A model generated the notes under the pieces. The model had not been told where the DNA came from, did not search any database, and saw only the letters and a list, made by a program, of their open reading frames with translations. From Winogradskyella marincola (GTDB taxonomy: Bacteria > Bacteroidota > Bacteroidia > Flavobacteriales > Flavobacteriaceae), in assembly GCF_029624125.1 (NCBI RefSeq), contig NZ_JARSBN010000011.1, positions 24,147 to 88,146 of the forward strand: DNA of 64,000 nucleotides, given 5' to 3'. Of this stretch, positions 47,915-57,407 are shown one piece after another. Each line of letters opens with the position of its first letter. The first letter of the stretch is position 1. The position numbers were made by a program, and so were the translations under genes.

Positions 47915-48631
47915 ATGACAAGCTCAAAAGGCCAACTTTATCTTATTCCTACTCGATTAGGAGACAATCCTCCTCTAGAGGTTTTACCTATTTCTATTAA
48001 AAAAGTAATTGAAGATATTGATTATTACATTGTTGAAAACGAAAAAACTGCACGCAGATTTATAAAACGTATTTCACCAAGTAAGTCTCAGCCTTCTCTA
48101 AAACTAAGTGTACTTAATAAATATACAACCGAAGAGGAACGCAATACGTTTTTAAACCCATGCTTAGAAGGCCACACCATTGGACTACTTTCTGAAGCTG
48201 GATGTCCAGCAATTGCAGATCCAGGCTCTGATATTGTTAGTTTAGCACATAGCATGGATATAAAAGTTACACCTTTAGTTGGACCATCTTCAATAATATT
48301 AGCTTTAATGGCTTCAGGAATGAATGGGCAAAGCTTTTGTTTTAACGGCTATTTACCAATAGATAAAGCTGAAAGAAAAGCTAAATTAAAAAGTCTGGAA
48401 CGCTTATCATCAGAGCATAATCAGTCTCAGATTTTTATTGAAACTCCATACCGAAATACAAAAATGCTAGAGGATTTATCTAGTGTGCTACACCCAGAAA
48501 CAAGAGTCTGTGTTGCTTGCGATATTACCTTGCCTAGTGAATTTATAAAAACGAAACCTGCCAAGGAATGGAAAAACAATAAAGAAGACTTACACAAAAG
48601 ACCTGCAATCTTTATTATTCAAAAAAGTTAG
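47915..48631 (+). CDS. RsmI-like tetrapyrrole-methylase-fold SAM methyltransferase
   Basis: 238-aa protein of the RsmI/tetrapyrrole methylase fold. GQLYLIPTRLGD replaces the usual GTPIGNL start, with NEKTARRF, GLLSEAGCPAIADPGSDIV and LVGPSSIILALMASGMNGQSF conserved. It is shorter than canonical RsmI (about 280 aa), so 16S rRNA C1402 methylation is plausible but not certain. One nt separates it from the preceding gene; it overlaps the convergent gene by 4 nt. Confidence 0.8.
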   Translation: MTSSKGQLYLIPTRLGDNPPLEVLPISIKKVIEDIDYYIVENEKTARRFIKRISPSKSQPSLKLSVLNKYTTEEERNTFLNPCLEGHTIGLLSEAGCPAIADPGSDIVSLAHSMDIKVTPLVGPSSIILALMASGMNGQSFCFNGYLPIDKAERKAKLKSLERLSSEHNQSQIFIETPYRNTKMLEDLSSVLHPETRVCVACDITLPSEFIKTKPAKEWKNNKEDLHKRPAIFIIQKS

Positions 48632-49284
48632 ATTCTAGCTTTAGCCTTTTTGTTTGGTTTTATAATTGTAGTATCGTAACCCGAAAACTTTTTCATGTAG
48701 TATTTTACAGTAGAGCCATACGCATCAGAAAGATTATAGCCTCCATAGCTGCGTAAAAACTTTTTTACGGTACCAGGACCAGCCAAATGTGCTGCTGCTA
48801 AAATACCAGATTCTGTTACTTTTACACCTGCTATAAACTTACCTTCAAAACGCTTAATGTCTTTTCTTAAAATCCATTTGTTTCGAGAGGCATTAGCCAT
48901 AAATGCTTTTTCTTGAAGTTCTGGGTTGTATAAAAAGTGATTAGGATTGTAAATACCAATTAATTTCAAAGTTTCAGCTCCAAACTGATACTTACCTAAA
49001 TATCCTAATGTATTTACTGTAAAATAATCTCCTCTAGATTCTTTAAAAGCTAAAGCTTCTTTAAAACCTTCAAAAGACTTTCCTAAATGTGGAGTAAAAA
49101 CATCTAGCTTAGCTAAATCTACCCCTTCTGCCATTGCTAAATCAGACTTAATATTATAATTTAAATCTAATCCATCTGTAGAATACAAGTCTGTATTTAA
49201 AGAGGAATTTGGGTACAGTGCCAAAGCAGCAACTAAGCAAATTGAAAATGGCAACAAGTAATTCTTAACGCTATTTTTTATCAT
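48628..49284 (-). CDS. Lysozyme-like / lytic transglycosylase-fold protein
   Basis: 218-aa exported protein with an N-terminal hydrophobic signal or anchor (KNYLLPFSICLVAALALYP). EALAFKESRGDYFTVNTLGYLGKYQFGAETL looks like a lysozyme-fold catalytic region with a Glu in KES, and AAHLAGPGTVKKFLRSYGG like the second half. It probably acts on or binds peptidoglycan. ATG 49284 is preferred to TTG 49293. Confidence 0.65.
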   Translation of the reverse strand: MIKNSVKNYLLPFSICLVAALALYPNSSLNTDLYSTDGLDLNYNIKSDLAMAEGVDLAKLDVFTPHLGKSFEGFKEALAFKESRGDYFTVNTLGYLGKYQFGAETLKLIGIYNPNHFLYNPELQEKAFMANASRNKWILRKDIKRFEGKFIAGVKVTESGILAAAHLAGPGTVKKFLRSYGGYNLSDAYGSTVKYYMKKFSGYDTTIIKPNKKAKARI

Positions 49285-49400
49285 AACAGCCAATTTTTAA
49301 CTGATAAAACTTTCCCCATAAGCTTTTATCAAAATCGCGTGCAAATATACAACTTTTATTTAAATATTGAAAATCAACATGTTAACGTTTGTTAAAAGTT

Positions 49401-50306
49401 TCAATAGTAGAAATAATGCATCTTTAAGCGCCCTTTACTATTTAGCTCTACAGCTGGGAAAGGCACCTTAATTACGTTTAAAACGTCAAAAATGGTTTTC
49501 AGAAAATGAGATTTTGTTTTAATTCTACTTAAATCTATATCGAGACTTAGATAATATTGCCTTGTTCTGTTTTGGTTTATAAATAAAGGATCGTTTGGCT
49601 CACCTGTTAACATACCATCTGCTCCATAGCCAACTGCAAGATTTAACCAATTTGGAATATAATCAGTTTTTAAAAACGAATTAATATTAGCACTCAACCA
49701 ATAGGTCTGACCATTATAATCTTTTAAAAATTCTTCTGATAATCCATTTCCCAATTTGTCTGGTCGTTGTTTTGCAAACCGTGTTTGATGAAATGAATAT
49801 TTTAAGAGTATACGTTGTTCTTGCCACAATAATTCCTGACCAACAAAAAGTCCTGAACCCAGAGTATTTGCAGCCATATCTGTCCACGAAAATCCCCATT
49901 CTTCAGAAAAACCATCCATAAGCTCCACAGCTGTTAAAAATCCTAAGCCTAATGTAGAGCCATAAATGATTTGATTTTTTTTACTTACACCAGCCCAATT
50001 AAGTGTATTTGCTCCCAACCTACCTAACTGATACGAAGAAAACACATGACCTAACTTATCCATCTGTAACCACTCTCCACTATCGTCTAGTGTCTTAAAT
50101 TTTGATCTTGGATAATCAGCATACCATAACTGGTCTAAGCCAATGAGTGCAGTGGTAGCTAATGATACCTCAGAAATAAGAACAGCATTTCTTCGAGATT
50201 TATTGAGAGAGTCACTTGGTTTTAAAAACTGATTGATCTTAGATTGTGCAAAAAAAGATCCACTAACACAAAGCAGAAATATGATATGTGTTATAGCTTG
50301 CCTCAA
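49401..50306 (-). CDS. DUF2279 family exported protein
   Basis: 301-aa protein with signal peptide MRQAITHIIFLLCVSGSFFAQ. DKLGHVFSSYQLGRLG and EEWGFSWTDMAANTLGSGLF match DUF2279 (YfiM-like) proteins, with hydrophobic stretches and His/Asp residues that could form a membrane-embedded site. Function unknown. It lies 9 nt after mltG in the same orientation. Confidence 0.72.
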   Translation of the reverse strand: MRQAITHIIFLLCVSGSFFAQSKINQFLKPSDSLNKSRRNAVLISEVSLATTALIGLDQLWYADYPRSKFKTLDDSGEWLQMDKLGHVFSSYQLGRLGANTLNWAGVSKKNQIIYGSTLGLGFLTAVELMDGFSEEWGFSWTDMAANTLGSGLFVGQELLWQEQRILLKYSFHQTRFAKQRPDKLGNGLSEEFLKDYNGQTYWLSANINSFLKTDYIPNWLNLAVGYGADGMLTGEPNDPLFINQNRTRQYYLSLDIDLSRIKTKSHFLKTIFDVLNVIKVPFPAVELNSKGRLKMHYFYY

Positions 50307-50315
50307 ACCCTGACC

Positions 50316-51359
50316 TTATCTATTAATTCCTTGCGAAGATAAATACCTCTGATATTCTCTGGCATTGTTATTATGCTGCGCCAAAGTTTTTGCAAACTTA
50401 TGATAACCTAAACGTTTTGCATCTGCCGCAAAATAAAGATAGTTGTGCTTTTCTGGATTTAGAACAGCATTTATGGCAGACAAATCTGGCATTGCAATAA
50501 GTCCTGGAGGTAAACCTAAATGTTTATAGGTATTGTAAGGAGAGTCTATTTCTTTATGAATATTCAATACACGTCGTATTACCGTATTCTTATATTCTGG
50601 CAACTGATATGCGGCATACTTTAAGGTTGGATCTGCTTGTAATGGCATACCAATTCTTAGCCTATTTAAGTAAACACCAGCAACTCTTGGCTGTTCATCG
50701 GCTTGCTTAGATTCTTCATGCACAATAGACGCTAAAGCCATTACTTCATTTGGAGATAAGTTTAATTGTTTTGCTTTTTTTAACCTTGTTTCATTCCAAA
50801 AACGGTTATACTCTTTTAGCATTTTATCTCTAAAACCTTCAGCAGATGTGTTCCAAAAAAACTCATAACTATTAGGTAAATACATACCTAATGCTATTGC
50901 ATTTGTAAAACCATTCTTCTTTAAGAAGTCTTCATCTGTCATAGCTTTTAACAGAGAAACGCTATCCGCTTCAATCTGAATGCTAATTCTTCCTGCTAAA
51001 TCTTCTAAACTATGCTGATTATTGAAAGCTACTTTTACAGGAAGATTTTTGCTTCGGATAGAATTAATAATCTCGTTATTATTCATCCCTTTAGAAATAG
51101 CAAAACGACCTGCTTTAATGTTAGATATATATTTTTTCTGTTCTGCAACCGCATCAAAAGAGTCAATATTATCTAATAAAGGCTCTAATTGCTGTCTTAC
51201 CTGAATGTAATTAGCATTGGTTGGTATAAATACGTAAGCTGTTTCATTTTGAAATTTTGTATTTGGTTGAAACATGGCACCATAGATATAGTAAGCTATA
51301 CCACCAAAAATTAACAACCCTATAATGGCAACTGCCCAAAGTATCTTTTTTATATACAT
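50316..51359 (-). CDS. mltG: Endolytic peptidoglycan transglycosylase MltG
   Basis: 347-aa inner-membrane enzyme that cleaves nascent glycan strands. One transmembrane helix (about 6-27), a LysM-like region, then the catalytic core: LGMYLPNSYEFFWN, MALASIVHEESKQADE (catalytic Glu at 215 or 216), GVYLNRLRIGMPLQADPT, SPYNTYKHLGLPPGLIAMP and YLYFAAD. All family signatures are intact. Confidence 0.94.
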   Translation of the reverse strand: MYIKKILWAVAIIGLLIFGGIAYYIYGAMFQPNTKFQNETAYVFIPTNANYIQVRQQLEPLLDNIDSFDAVAEQKKYISNIKAGRFAISKGMNNNEIINSIRSKNLPVKVAFNNQHSLEDLAGRISIQIEADSVSLLKAMTDEDFLKKNGFTNAIALGMYLPNSYEFFWNTSAEGFRDKMLKEYNRFWNETRLKKAKQLNLSPNEVMALASIVHEESKQADEQPRVAGVYLNRLRIGMPLQADPTLKYAAYQLPEYKNTVIRRVLNIHKEIDSPYNTYKHLGLPPGLIAMPDLSAINAVLNPEKHNYLYFAADAKRLGYHKFAKTLAQHNNNAREYQRYLSSQGINR

Positions 51360-51482
51360 CTTATTCTAGTGAATTTTGAGACAAAAATATTAGAAAATGT
51401 TAGTTGGAATGATTCTGAAGGATGAAAAATTAATCCTTAGTCACTAAATTTTTCGAAAAAAGCAACACAAATTTATGTGCTA

Positions 51483-52007
51483 TTAGTTGTTAATTCGCTG
51501 TAACATATACTCGTTTGAAAATTTTTGACCATCAAAACTCCAGTCCTTTTTTAAACCTATTTTTTTGAAACCATTGTTTTCAAACAGCGCTAAACTTGCT
51601 GCATTAGTTTCTGAAATATTAGCATAAACCTGATGCAAATGAAGCGTTTTAAAACAATAATTTACCAACAAGTTTAAAGCTTCTTTGCCATAACCCTTAT
51701 AACGATTGGCTTGGTCTTTTATTAAAATACCAATACCTGCACGCTTGTTTTTAATATCAAAATCAAACACATCTATTAAACCAATTGCTCCTCCTTCAGC
51801 AGTACAAATAACTAAGCGCAATTGTTTGGCTTCAAATATATCTTGCTGCGCGTTTTCTAGGTATTGCTTTATTAAAAATCGAGAATAAGGTGTTTGCGTA
51901 TCACTCAACGTCCAAAGAGAAGTGTCGTTTTCTATTTCATAAACAAAATCGAGATCCTCTGGCTCTAAAGCTCTTAGATAGATATGTTCTCCTGTTAAAC
52001 TTACCAT
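51483..52007 (-). CDS. GNAT-family N-acetyltransferase (RimL/SpeG-like)
   Basis: 174-aa acetyltransferase. IYLRALEPEDLDFVYEIEND at the N-terminus and AGIGILIKDQANRYKGYGKEALNLLVNYCF (acetyl-CoA-binding YKGYGKEA) followed by HQVYANISETNAASLALFENNGF are typical of the Acetyltransf_3 group. Substrate unknown, possibly a protein N-terminus or small amine. The 5' end overlaps dapF by 7 nt. Confidence 0.88.
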   Translation of the reverse strand: MVSLTGEHIYLRALEPEDLDFVYEIENDTSLWTLSDTQTPYSRFLIKQYLENAQQDIFEAKQLRLVICTAEGGAIGLIDVFDFDIKNKRAGIGILIKDQANRYKGYGKEALNLLVNYCFKTLHLHQVYANISETNAASLALFENNGFKKIGLKKDWSFDGQKFSNEYMLQRINN

Positions 52008-52780
52008 GCTACCTCACCCTTAAACACCTGCTCAGCAGGACCAATGAGCCAAACATCTTTGTAACCATTAGCATTTTTAGAAAAATGTACTTTAAGTTCA
52101 CCACCTTCTACTTTGAGCTCTACTTGATTGTGAGGTGTTTTATTTAAATTGTGCATGGCTAATGCTACAGCCGTAACACCTGTACCACAAGACAAAGTCT
52201 CGTCCTCTACTCCACGCTCATAGGTTCTTACCGCAAACCTGTTTTCTGCTAATTGCTCTACAAAATTAACGTTACTTCCTACTTCATTATATGGCTCACC
52301 ATATCTAATTGCAGACCCTTTAGACTTAACATCTAATGTTTCAATACTAGATACCATCTCTACATGATGCGGAGAACCTGTATCTAAAAACATATGATGG
52401 TCATAAACTTCAATCGTATCCACATCTTGCATGTGCAAATGCACAATACCATCTTCAACTTTAGCTTTATGCAAACCATCAATGGCTAAAAATTCGGTTT
52501 CATTTTCTATAATTCCCAAAAATTTAGCAAATGCTACAATACATCGTCCTCCATTGCCACACATTGTGCTTTCATTGCCATCAGAGTTGTAGTACACCAT
52601 CTTAAAATCCGAAGAATTGTCATTTTCTAATAGTATAAAACCATCTGCTCCAATGCCAAAACGTCTGTCGCATAATTCTGCTATGCGTTTGGTATTGTTT
52701 TTGTCTATTTGTTGTAAACGATTATCTGCAATAATAAAATCGTTTCCTGTGCCTTGATATTTATAAAATGTCATTGTCAT
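52001..52780 (-). CDS. dapF: Diaminopimelate epimerase
   Basis: Converts LL-DAP to meso-DAP for peptidoglycan and lysine; 259 aa. FYKYQGTGNDFIIADNR at the N-terminus, catalytic Cys in MCGNGGRC and in LSCGTGVTAVA, and NEVGSNVNFVE between. ATG 52780 is used (ATG 52774 is also possible); the further upstream ATG adds only basic residues. dapA is in the same window at 31.8 kb. Confidence 0.95.
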   Translation of the reverse strand: MTMTFYKYQGTGNDFIIADNRLQQIDKNNTKRIAELCDRRFGIGADGFILLENDNSSDFKMVYYNSDGNESTMCGNGGRCIVAFAKFLGIIENETEFLAIDGLHKAKVEDGIVHLHMQDVDTIEVYDHHMFLDTGSPHHVEMVSSIETLDVKSKGSAIRYGEPYNEVGSNVNFVEQLAENRFAVRTYERGVEDETLSCGTGVTAVALAMHNLNKTPHNQVELKVEGGELKVHFSKNANGYKDVWLIGPAEQVFKGEVAW

Positions 52781-52931
52781 AATTCTACGCAAATATAAGA
52801 ATTATAGACGGTAACAAGCGATGTTAAAAGGCAGTTAAAGTTGACGTTAAATAGTCGTTAAAATGAAAATTAAAATTCAATATATATCTAAATTTAAACG
52901 TTAAAAAGAAAAACTTAAATCCTGAAAAATT

Positions 52932-54338
52932 ATGAAGAAGATTCTATCATTAGTCGGTGTTTCGGTATTAGGTGGTCTGCTAACCTTAGGCGGTTACAAG
53001 CTTTTTATTGAAAAACAACAACCCGAGCAGTTAGCTGTAGAGCAGGTTTCTGACTTACCTGTATATGTACCTACAAACACAACTTTAAACAACTCTGCTG
53101 CAATAACACCAAACTTTGTTGAAGCTGCAGAAAAATCTCTAGATGCGGTAGTACACGTAAAAAACACTGCCATTGTCTCTGCTCCTATAACTATGGGAGA
53201 TTACTTCTTTGGAAGATCGCAACCTCGTGCGCAAGTAGGCACAGGAAGTGGTGTTATTATTTCACCAACAGGCTACATTGTTACTAACAACCACGTTATC
53301 CAAAATGCTAACGAGATCAGTATCACACTAAACAATAACAAGACTTACATGGCAGAACTGGTTGGAACAGATGAAGCCACAGACATTGCATTGATAAAAA
53401 TTGAAGCTGACGAAGACTTGCCGTTCTTAGCATTTGGCGATTCTGATAATGCTAAAATTGGCGAATGGGTTTTAGCTGTTGGTAACCCTTTTAATCTAAA
53501 CTCTACTGTAACTGCCGGAATTATAAGTGCAAAATCTAGAGATTTAAGCGGTAGAAATACGCAGTCTTTTATTCAAACAGATGCAGCAGTAAATCCAGGA
53601 AACTCAGGTGGTGCTTTAGTGAATACAGAAGGAAACTTAATTGGTATTAACACTGCTATTTCCTCTAGAGATGGCTCTTACATTGGCTACTCGTTTGCTG
53701 TACCTAGTAATATTGCTCGCAAAATTGTAAACGACATTATGGAATACGGAAATGTACAAAATGGTATTCTAGGTGTTGTTGGTAGTGCTCTAAACAGTCA
53801 AACAGCAGAACAAATAGGCACTGACATGACAGAAGGTTTCTACGTTAGTGATGTTACCGAAGATACTGGAGCCGAAAAAGCAGGTATTAAATCTGGTGAC
53901 ATTATTAAGAAAATAGATAATGTTGAAATCAATAAATTCTCAGACTTATCGGGTTATCTAAAAACTAAAAGTCCAAACGACGAAGTTAAAGTAACACTTA
54001 TAAGAAATGGTAATAAAGAAATTGTACCTGTTACACTTTTAAAACCTTCGCAAACCATAATACAGACTATTGGTATGGTAAAAAATGCTTCAAAAACAGA
54101 TTTGAAAAAATTTGATATTGACTATGGTCTGAAAATTTATGAATTTGATGAACGCTATAAAGCTTACTGGAACAGAGAAGGCATTAAAGAAGGAAGCATC
54201 GTTACACGTATTAATGGCAAAAAATTATATTCGGTAGATGATGCGCAAAACGCTATAAAAACAAGAAGCCTAAATGAACCTCTACAGATTGAGGTTATAA
54301 ATAGCCAAGGAGAAAAGGTGGTCTATAACTTTAGATAA
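52932..54338 (+). CDS. DegP/HtrA-type periplasmic serine protease
   Basis: 468-aa envelope protease-chaperone for misfolded proteins. An N-terminal hydrophobic segment (about 4-21) exports or anchors it. The catalytic triad is intact: H121 in TNNHVI, D151 in ATDIALIKI, S225 in NPGNSGGAL. Two PDZ domains follow (about 280-370 and 385-468). The second PDZ is divergent. It is monocistronic with a clear terminator. Confidence 0.93.
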   Translation: MKKILSLVGVSVLGGLLTLGGYKLFIEKQQPEQLAVEQVSDLPVYVPTNTTLNNSAAITPNFVEAAEKSLDAVVHVKNTAIVSAPITMGDYFFGRSQPRAQVGTGSGVIISPTGYIVTNNHVIQNANEISITLNNNKTYMAELVGTDEATDIALIKIEADEDLPFLAFGDSDNAKIGEWVLAVGNPFNLNSTVTAGIISAKSRDLSGRNTQSFIQTDAAVNPGNSGGALVNTEGNLIGINTAISSRDGSYIGYSFAVPSNIARKIVNDIMEYGNVQNGILGVVGSALNSQTAEQIGTDMTEGFYVSDVTEDTGAEKAGIKSGDIIKKIDNVEINKFSDLSGYLKTKSPNDEVKVTLIRNGNKEIVPVTLLKPSQTIIQTIGMVKNASKTDLKKFDIDYGLKIYEFDERYKAYWNREGIKEGSIVTRINGKKLYSVDDAQNAIKTRSLNEPLQIEVINSQGEKVVYNFR

Positions 54339-54364
54339 AAGACTAAAACAAATAGATTAAAATT

Positions 54365-54400
54365 ACCCTTCAAAGTACATTTCTTTGAAGGGTTTTTATT
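54365..54400 (+). terminator. Intrinsic terminator after htrA
   Basis: Stem ACCCTTCAAAG / CTTTGAAGGGT (54365-54375 with 54383-54393), followed by a T-rich tract. Confidence 0.9.
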
Positions 54401-54436
54401 TTCGGCAAAAAGTGCTACGAAAACGTTTGAAATATG

Positions 54437-54444
54437 TATTTTTG
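54437..54444 (+). promoter_or_regulatory. Bacteroidota -7 promoter element before gapA
   Basis: TATTTTTG matches TAnnTTTG, 32 nt before the GAPDH ATG. Confidence 0.5.
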
Positions 54445-54475
54445 CGCAAAATCAAAAACACTAAACCAATAAAAA

Positions 54476-55924
54476 ATGGGTTCTAACGACACTTACGAAA
54501 AAGAGTTAGCGTTTCAAGCAGACCGTCGCAGAGCAACGGTTGAATTTATTAAAACAGTAAGCGACCTTTGGTACGATAATTCCATTGAGCTTGTTTTATT
54601 CAGAAATCAATTAATTGATAGAAAAGTGAGCGAAATTTTAAATCTGCATGAATATGCTGGTGAATTTGTTCAAAAACCAATTTCAATTTTTGATTCTGTA
54701 GAAATTGCTCAGGCAATCAAAACATTAAATTTACCTCCTGCTAAATTAGACATTGGTAAATTAACGTACGAGTACCACTTAGAAGATCAGAAGTACAATA
54801 ATGCAACTGCTTTTGTTGCTGCTAAGTTAAATGAAGCTAACAACTCTAAAGAGTTAGAGCCAAAAGATGTTGTTCTTTATGGTTTTGGTAGAATTGGTAG
54901 ATTGGTAGCACGTGAGCTTATGACACGTACTGGTAAAGGTAACCAACTACGTTTAAGAGCTATTGTAACTCGTGGAGAGATTAACGAAACTGTTTTAGAA
55001 AAACGTGCTTCTTTATTAAGAAACGATTCTGTACATGGAGATTTCTCTGGTATGGTTAGTGTTGATGTAAAAAATAGTGCACTTATAATTAATGGTACAA
55101 CGGTAAATATTATTTCTGCCAATGCACCAGAAGATATAGACTACACAAAATACGGTATTAATAATGCTTTAGTTATTGATAATACAGGTGCTTTTAGAGA
55201 TGATAAAGCTCTAGAAAGACACCTAAAATCTAAAGGCGTTGAGAAAGTTCTTTTAACAGCTCCCGGAAAAGGAGTACCAAATATTGTACATGGTGTTAAT
55301 CACTTAGAACACAATCCAGACGAAGTAAAAATCTTCTCTGCGGCTTCTTGTACAACAAATGCAATAACACCAGTTTTAAAAGCTGTTGAAGATTCTTTTG
55401 GTGTAAAATCTGGTCATTTAGAGACAATTCATGCTTACACCAATGACCAAAATTTAGTAGATAACTTCCACAAAAAGTACAGACGTGGTAGAGCTGCTGG
55501 CCTTAACATGGTAATTACAGAAACAGGTGCTGGCAAAGCAGTAAGCAAAGCTTTACCATCATTAGAAGGTAAATTAACATCTAATGCTATTAGAGTTCCT
55601 GTACCAAATGGTTCTTTGGCTATTCTAAACCTAGAATTAGAAAAAGAAACTTCTGTGGAAAGTATGAATACCATTATGAAAAAATATGCTCTAGAAGGGG
55701 ATTTAGTAGAGCAAATTAAGTACGAAATGAGCGACGAGCTAGTATCTAGCGACATCGTTGGTAGCTCTGCACCTTCTATCTACGATAGCAAAGCAACCAT
55801 TGTAAGAGCAGACGGTAAAAATGCCATTTTATATATATGGTATGATAACGAATATGGTTACAGCCATCAAGTTATTAGACTTGCAAAATACATATCTAAG
55901 GTAAGACGTTATACTTACTATTAG
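54476..55924 (+). CDS. gapA: Glyceraldehyde-3-phosphate dehydrogenase, long form
   Basis: 482-aa GAPDH, about 150 residues longer than the classical enzyme. The N-terminal extension (1-120) has YEKELAFQADRRRATVEFIKTVSDLWYDNSIELVLFR. The NAD(P)-binding start is VLYGFGRIGRLVARELM, the catalytic Cys is in SAASCTTNAITPVL, and WYDNEYGYSHQVIRL closes it. Bacteroidota often carry this long form beside a normal one; the direction (glycolytic or gluconeogenic) cannot be told here. The name gapA marks the activity only. Confidence 0.92.
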   Translation: MGSNDTYEKELAFQADRRRATVEFIKTVSDLWYDNSIELVLFRNQLIDRKVSEILNLHEYAGEFVQKPISIFDSVEIAQAIKTLNLPPAKLDIGKLTYEYHLEDQKYNNATAFVAAKLNEANNSKELEPKDVVLYGFGRIGRLVARELMTRTGKGNQLRLRAIVTRGEINETVLEKRASLLRNDSVHGDFSGMVSVDVKNSALIINGTTVNIISANAPEDIDYTKYGINNALVIDNTGAFRDDKALERHLKSKGVEKVLLTAPGKGVPNIVHGVNHLEHNPDEVKIFSAASCTTNAITPVLKAVEDSFGVKSGHLETIHAYTNDQNLVDNFHKKYRRGRAAGLNMVITETGAGKAVSKALPSLEGKLTSNAIRVPVPNGSLAILNLELEKETSVESMNTIMKKYALEGDLVEQIKYEMSDELVSSDIVGSSAPSIYDSKATIVRADGKNAILYIWYDNEYGYSHQVIRLAKYISKVRRYTYY

Positions 55925-55949
55925 GATCATTTGAAAAAGGGGAAAGTGA

Positions 55950-55980
55950 AAAAATCTTGTCGTAAGGCAAGATTTTTTTT
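55950..55980 (+). terminator. Intrinsic terminator after gapA
   Basis: Stem AAAAATCTTG / CAAGATTTTT (55950-55959 with 55968-55977) followed by T residues. Confidence 0.88.
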
Positions 55981-56131
55981 GCTTTAAAAACATCCAAAGC
56001 AACACTAAGAGCGTATATCAAATGTTGAGTAAAAATGATGCTACATTTGTTTTATAATTTATTAAACCAAATGCATATAAAATCATTATCTTGGCACCTA
56101 GTTAATCGAAGTCAACCAAAATAATTACAAT

Positions 56132-56758
56132 ATGAAGTTTTTAGCTAAAGTCGCTGTAATTCTTATAGTTACCTTTAACCTACAAACCTTAATCGCACAA
56201 ACTCAGCAAGATGATGCTGATGAACAATACTCATTAAGCAGTGGTAATATTGATAGTCAATTTGAGTATGTTTTTAGAAAATCTGGAAACTTTAAAGGCA
56301 CCAATGGCCAACCTTACGAAGCCGTAAAACAAGCTTGGTTATTAAAACTAAAAGCCAACGTTTTAGATTCTCTTAAAACAACTTACAAAGATTTAGCTAA
56401 TTCAGAAGCTACAGTTGCCAACCAAGTTAAAGAAATAGACGATCTTAAAGCAAAACTTGGTAACACACAGACCACCTTAAACGAAACCAACGAAGAAAAA
56501 AACAACATGGCATTGTTAGGTATGCAAACCAGCAAAACCAATTATAATGTCATTATGTGGACGATTATTGCTGCTCTTACTGCATTATTGTTGTTCTTTA
56601 TATACAAGTTTAAAAACAGCAACTCATTAACCAAAGAAGCAAAACACAAACTTGAAGAAGTAGAAACAGAGTTTGAAGAACACAGACGCACTGCACTAGA
56701 ACGTGAACAAAAAGTAAGACGTCAACTTCAAGATGAGATTAATAAGAATAAAGCTTAA
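56132..56758 (+). CDS. Coiled-coil membrane protein of unknown function
   Basis: 208-aa protein. Signal-like N-terminus (residues 1-22, ending LIAQ), a globular part with DSQFEYVFRKSGNFKGTNGQPYEAVKQAWL, a coiled coil (about 85-128), a transmembrane helix (about 138-160, VIMWTIIAALTALLLFFIYKF) and a charged C-terminal coiled coil. Homologues next to trmD are sometimes labelled tRNA (guanine-N1)-methyltransferase; nothing in the sequence supports that. It has its own terminator. Confidence 0.75.
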   Translation: MKFLAKVAVILIVTFNLQTLIAQTQQDDADEQYSLSSGNIDSQFEYVFRKSGNFKGTNGQPYEAVKQAWLLKLKANVLDSLKTTYKDLANSEATVANQVKEIDDLKAKLGNTQTTLNETNEEKNNMALLGMQTSKTNYNVIMWTIIAALTALLLFFIYKFKNSNSLTKEAKHKLEEVETEFEEHRRTALEREQKVRRQLQDEINKNKA

Positions 56759-56780
56759 TAATTACCTTTTATAAATATTG

Positions 56781-56811
56781 AAAATCCGCAATTAGTATTG
56801 CGGATTTTTTT
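56781..56811 (+). terminator. Intrinsic terminator
   Basis: Stem AATCCGCAAT / ATTGCGGATT (56783-56792 with 56797-56806) followed by a T run, after the coiled-coil protein gene. Confidence 0.9.
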
Positions 56812-56863
56812 GTTGTTAAATGATTATTAAAGATTTAAGTTTACATAACTTAATTGACTACAA

Positions 56864-57325
56864 ATGAAAACTGTTTTTACCCTTTTTTTATTTCTACTCT
56901 CATCAAATTCAATCAGTATTAAAACTGAAAAAATTTTTATTCAATCTGAAAGTCCAATAAACAATCGTTTATTAATTATTGAAGAAGACGAACATTCAGT
57001 TTATGCATATATAGTTAGAGAAGATCGAAGAAGCATCGAATTTGATGGCTTTTTGTGTTCTGTAACAAATCCATTTAACAACAATATAGACCTTGAAAAA
57101 CATAAAGAATCTGGCTATCCACCTCCTTTAATAGAAAAATACGCTAATGAGCATAGCTATATTGAAAATCTTAAAGCTGAAGATATTAGTGTAAAATGGA
57201 GTGAAAATTTAGCAGAAATTTCAATCAAAGGAGTGAAATATTTAAAAATGGATTTAGCCAATAAAATAAGCTATTCAAAGAGTCTAAAAACAGATTGTCC
57301 TTATGGAAAACAATTAACTGAATAA
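56864..57325 (+). CDS. Hypothetical exported protein
   Basis: 153-aa protein with a likely signal peptide (MKTVFTLFLFLLSSNSIS). The rest is acidic and mixed alpha/beta, with one GFLCSV and one TDCPYG cysteine. I do not recognise a family. It sits alone between terminators and the trmD promoter, in an accessory-looking position. Confidence 0.6.
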   Translation: MKTVFTLFLFLLSSNSISIKTEKIFIQSESPINNRLLIIEEDEHSVYAYIVREDRRSIEFDGFLCSVTNPFNNNIDLEKHKESGYPPPLIEKYANEHSYIENLKAEDISVKWSENLAEISIKGVKYLKMDLANKISYSKSLKTDCPYGKQLTE

Positions 57326-57380
57326 ATCAGGAAATAGAATAACTATTCTAAATCATCTAACTAAATTATTTTAATAAACC

Positions 57381-57388
57381 TACCTTTG
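57381..57388 (+). promoter_or_regulatory. Bacteroidota -7 promoter element before trmD
   Basis: TACCTTTG matches TAnnTTTG exactly, 19 nt before the trmD ATG. Confidence 0.6.
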
Positions 57389-57407
57389 CACATAATTTAG
57401 AAAGACC

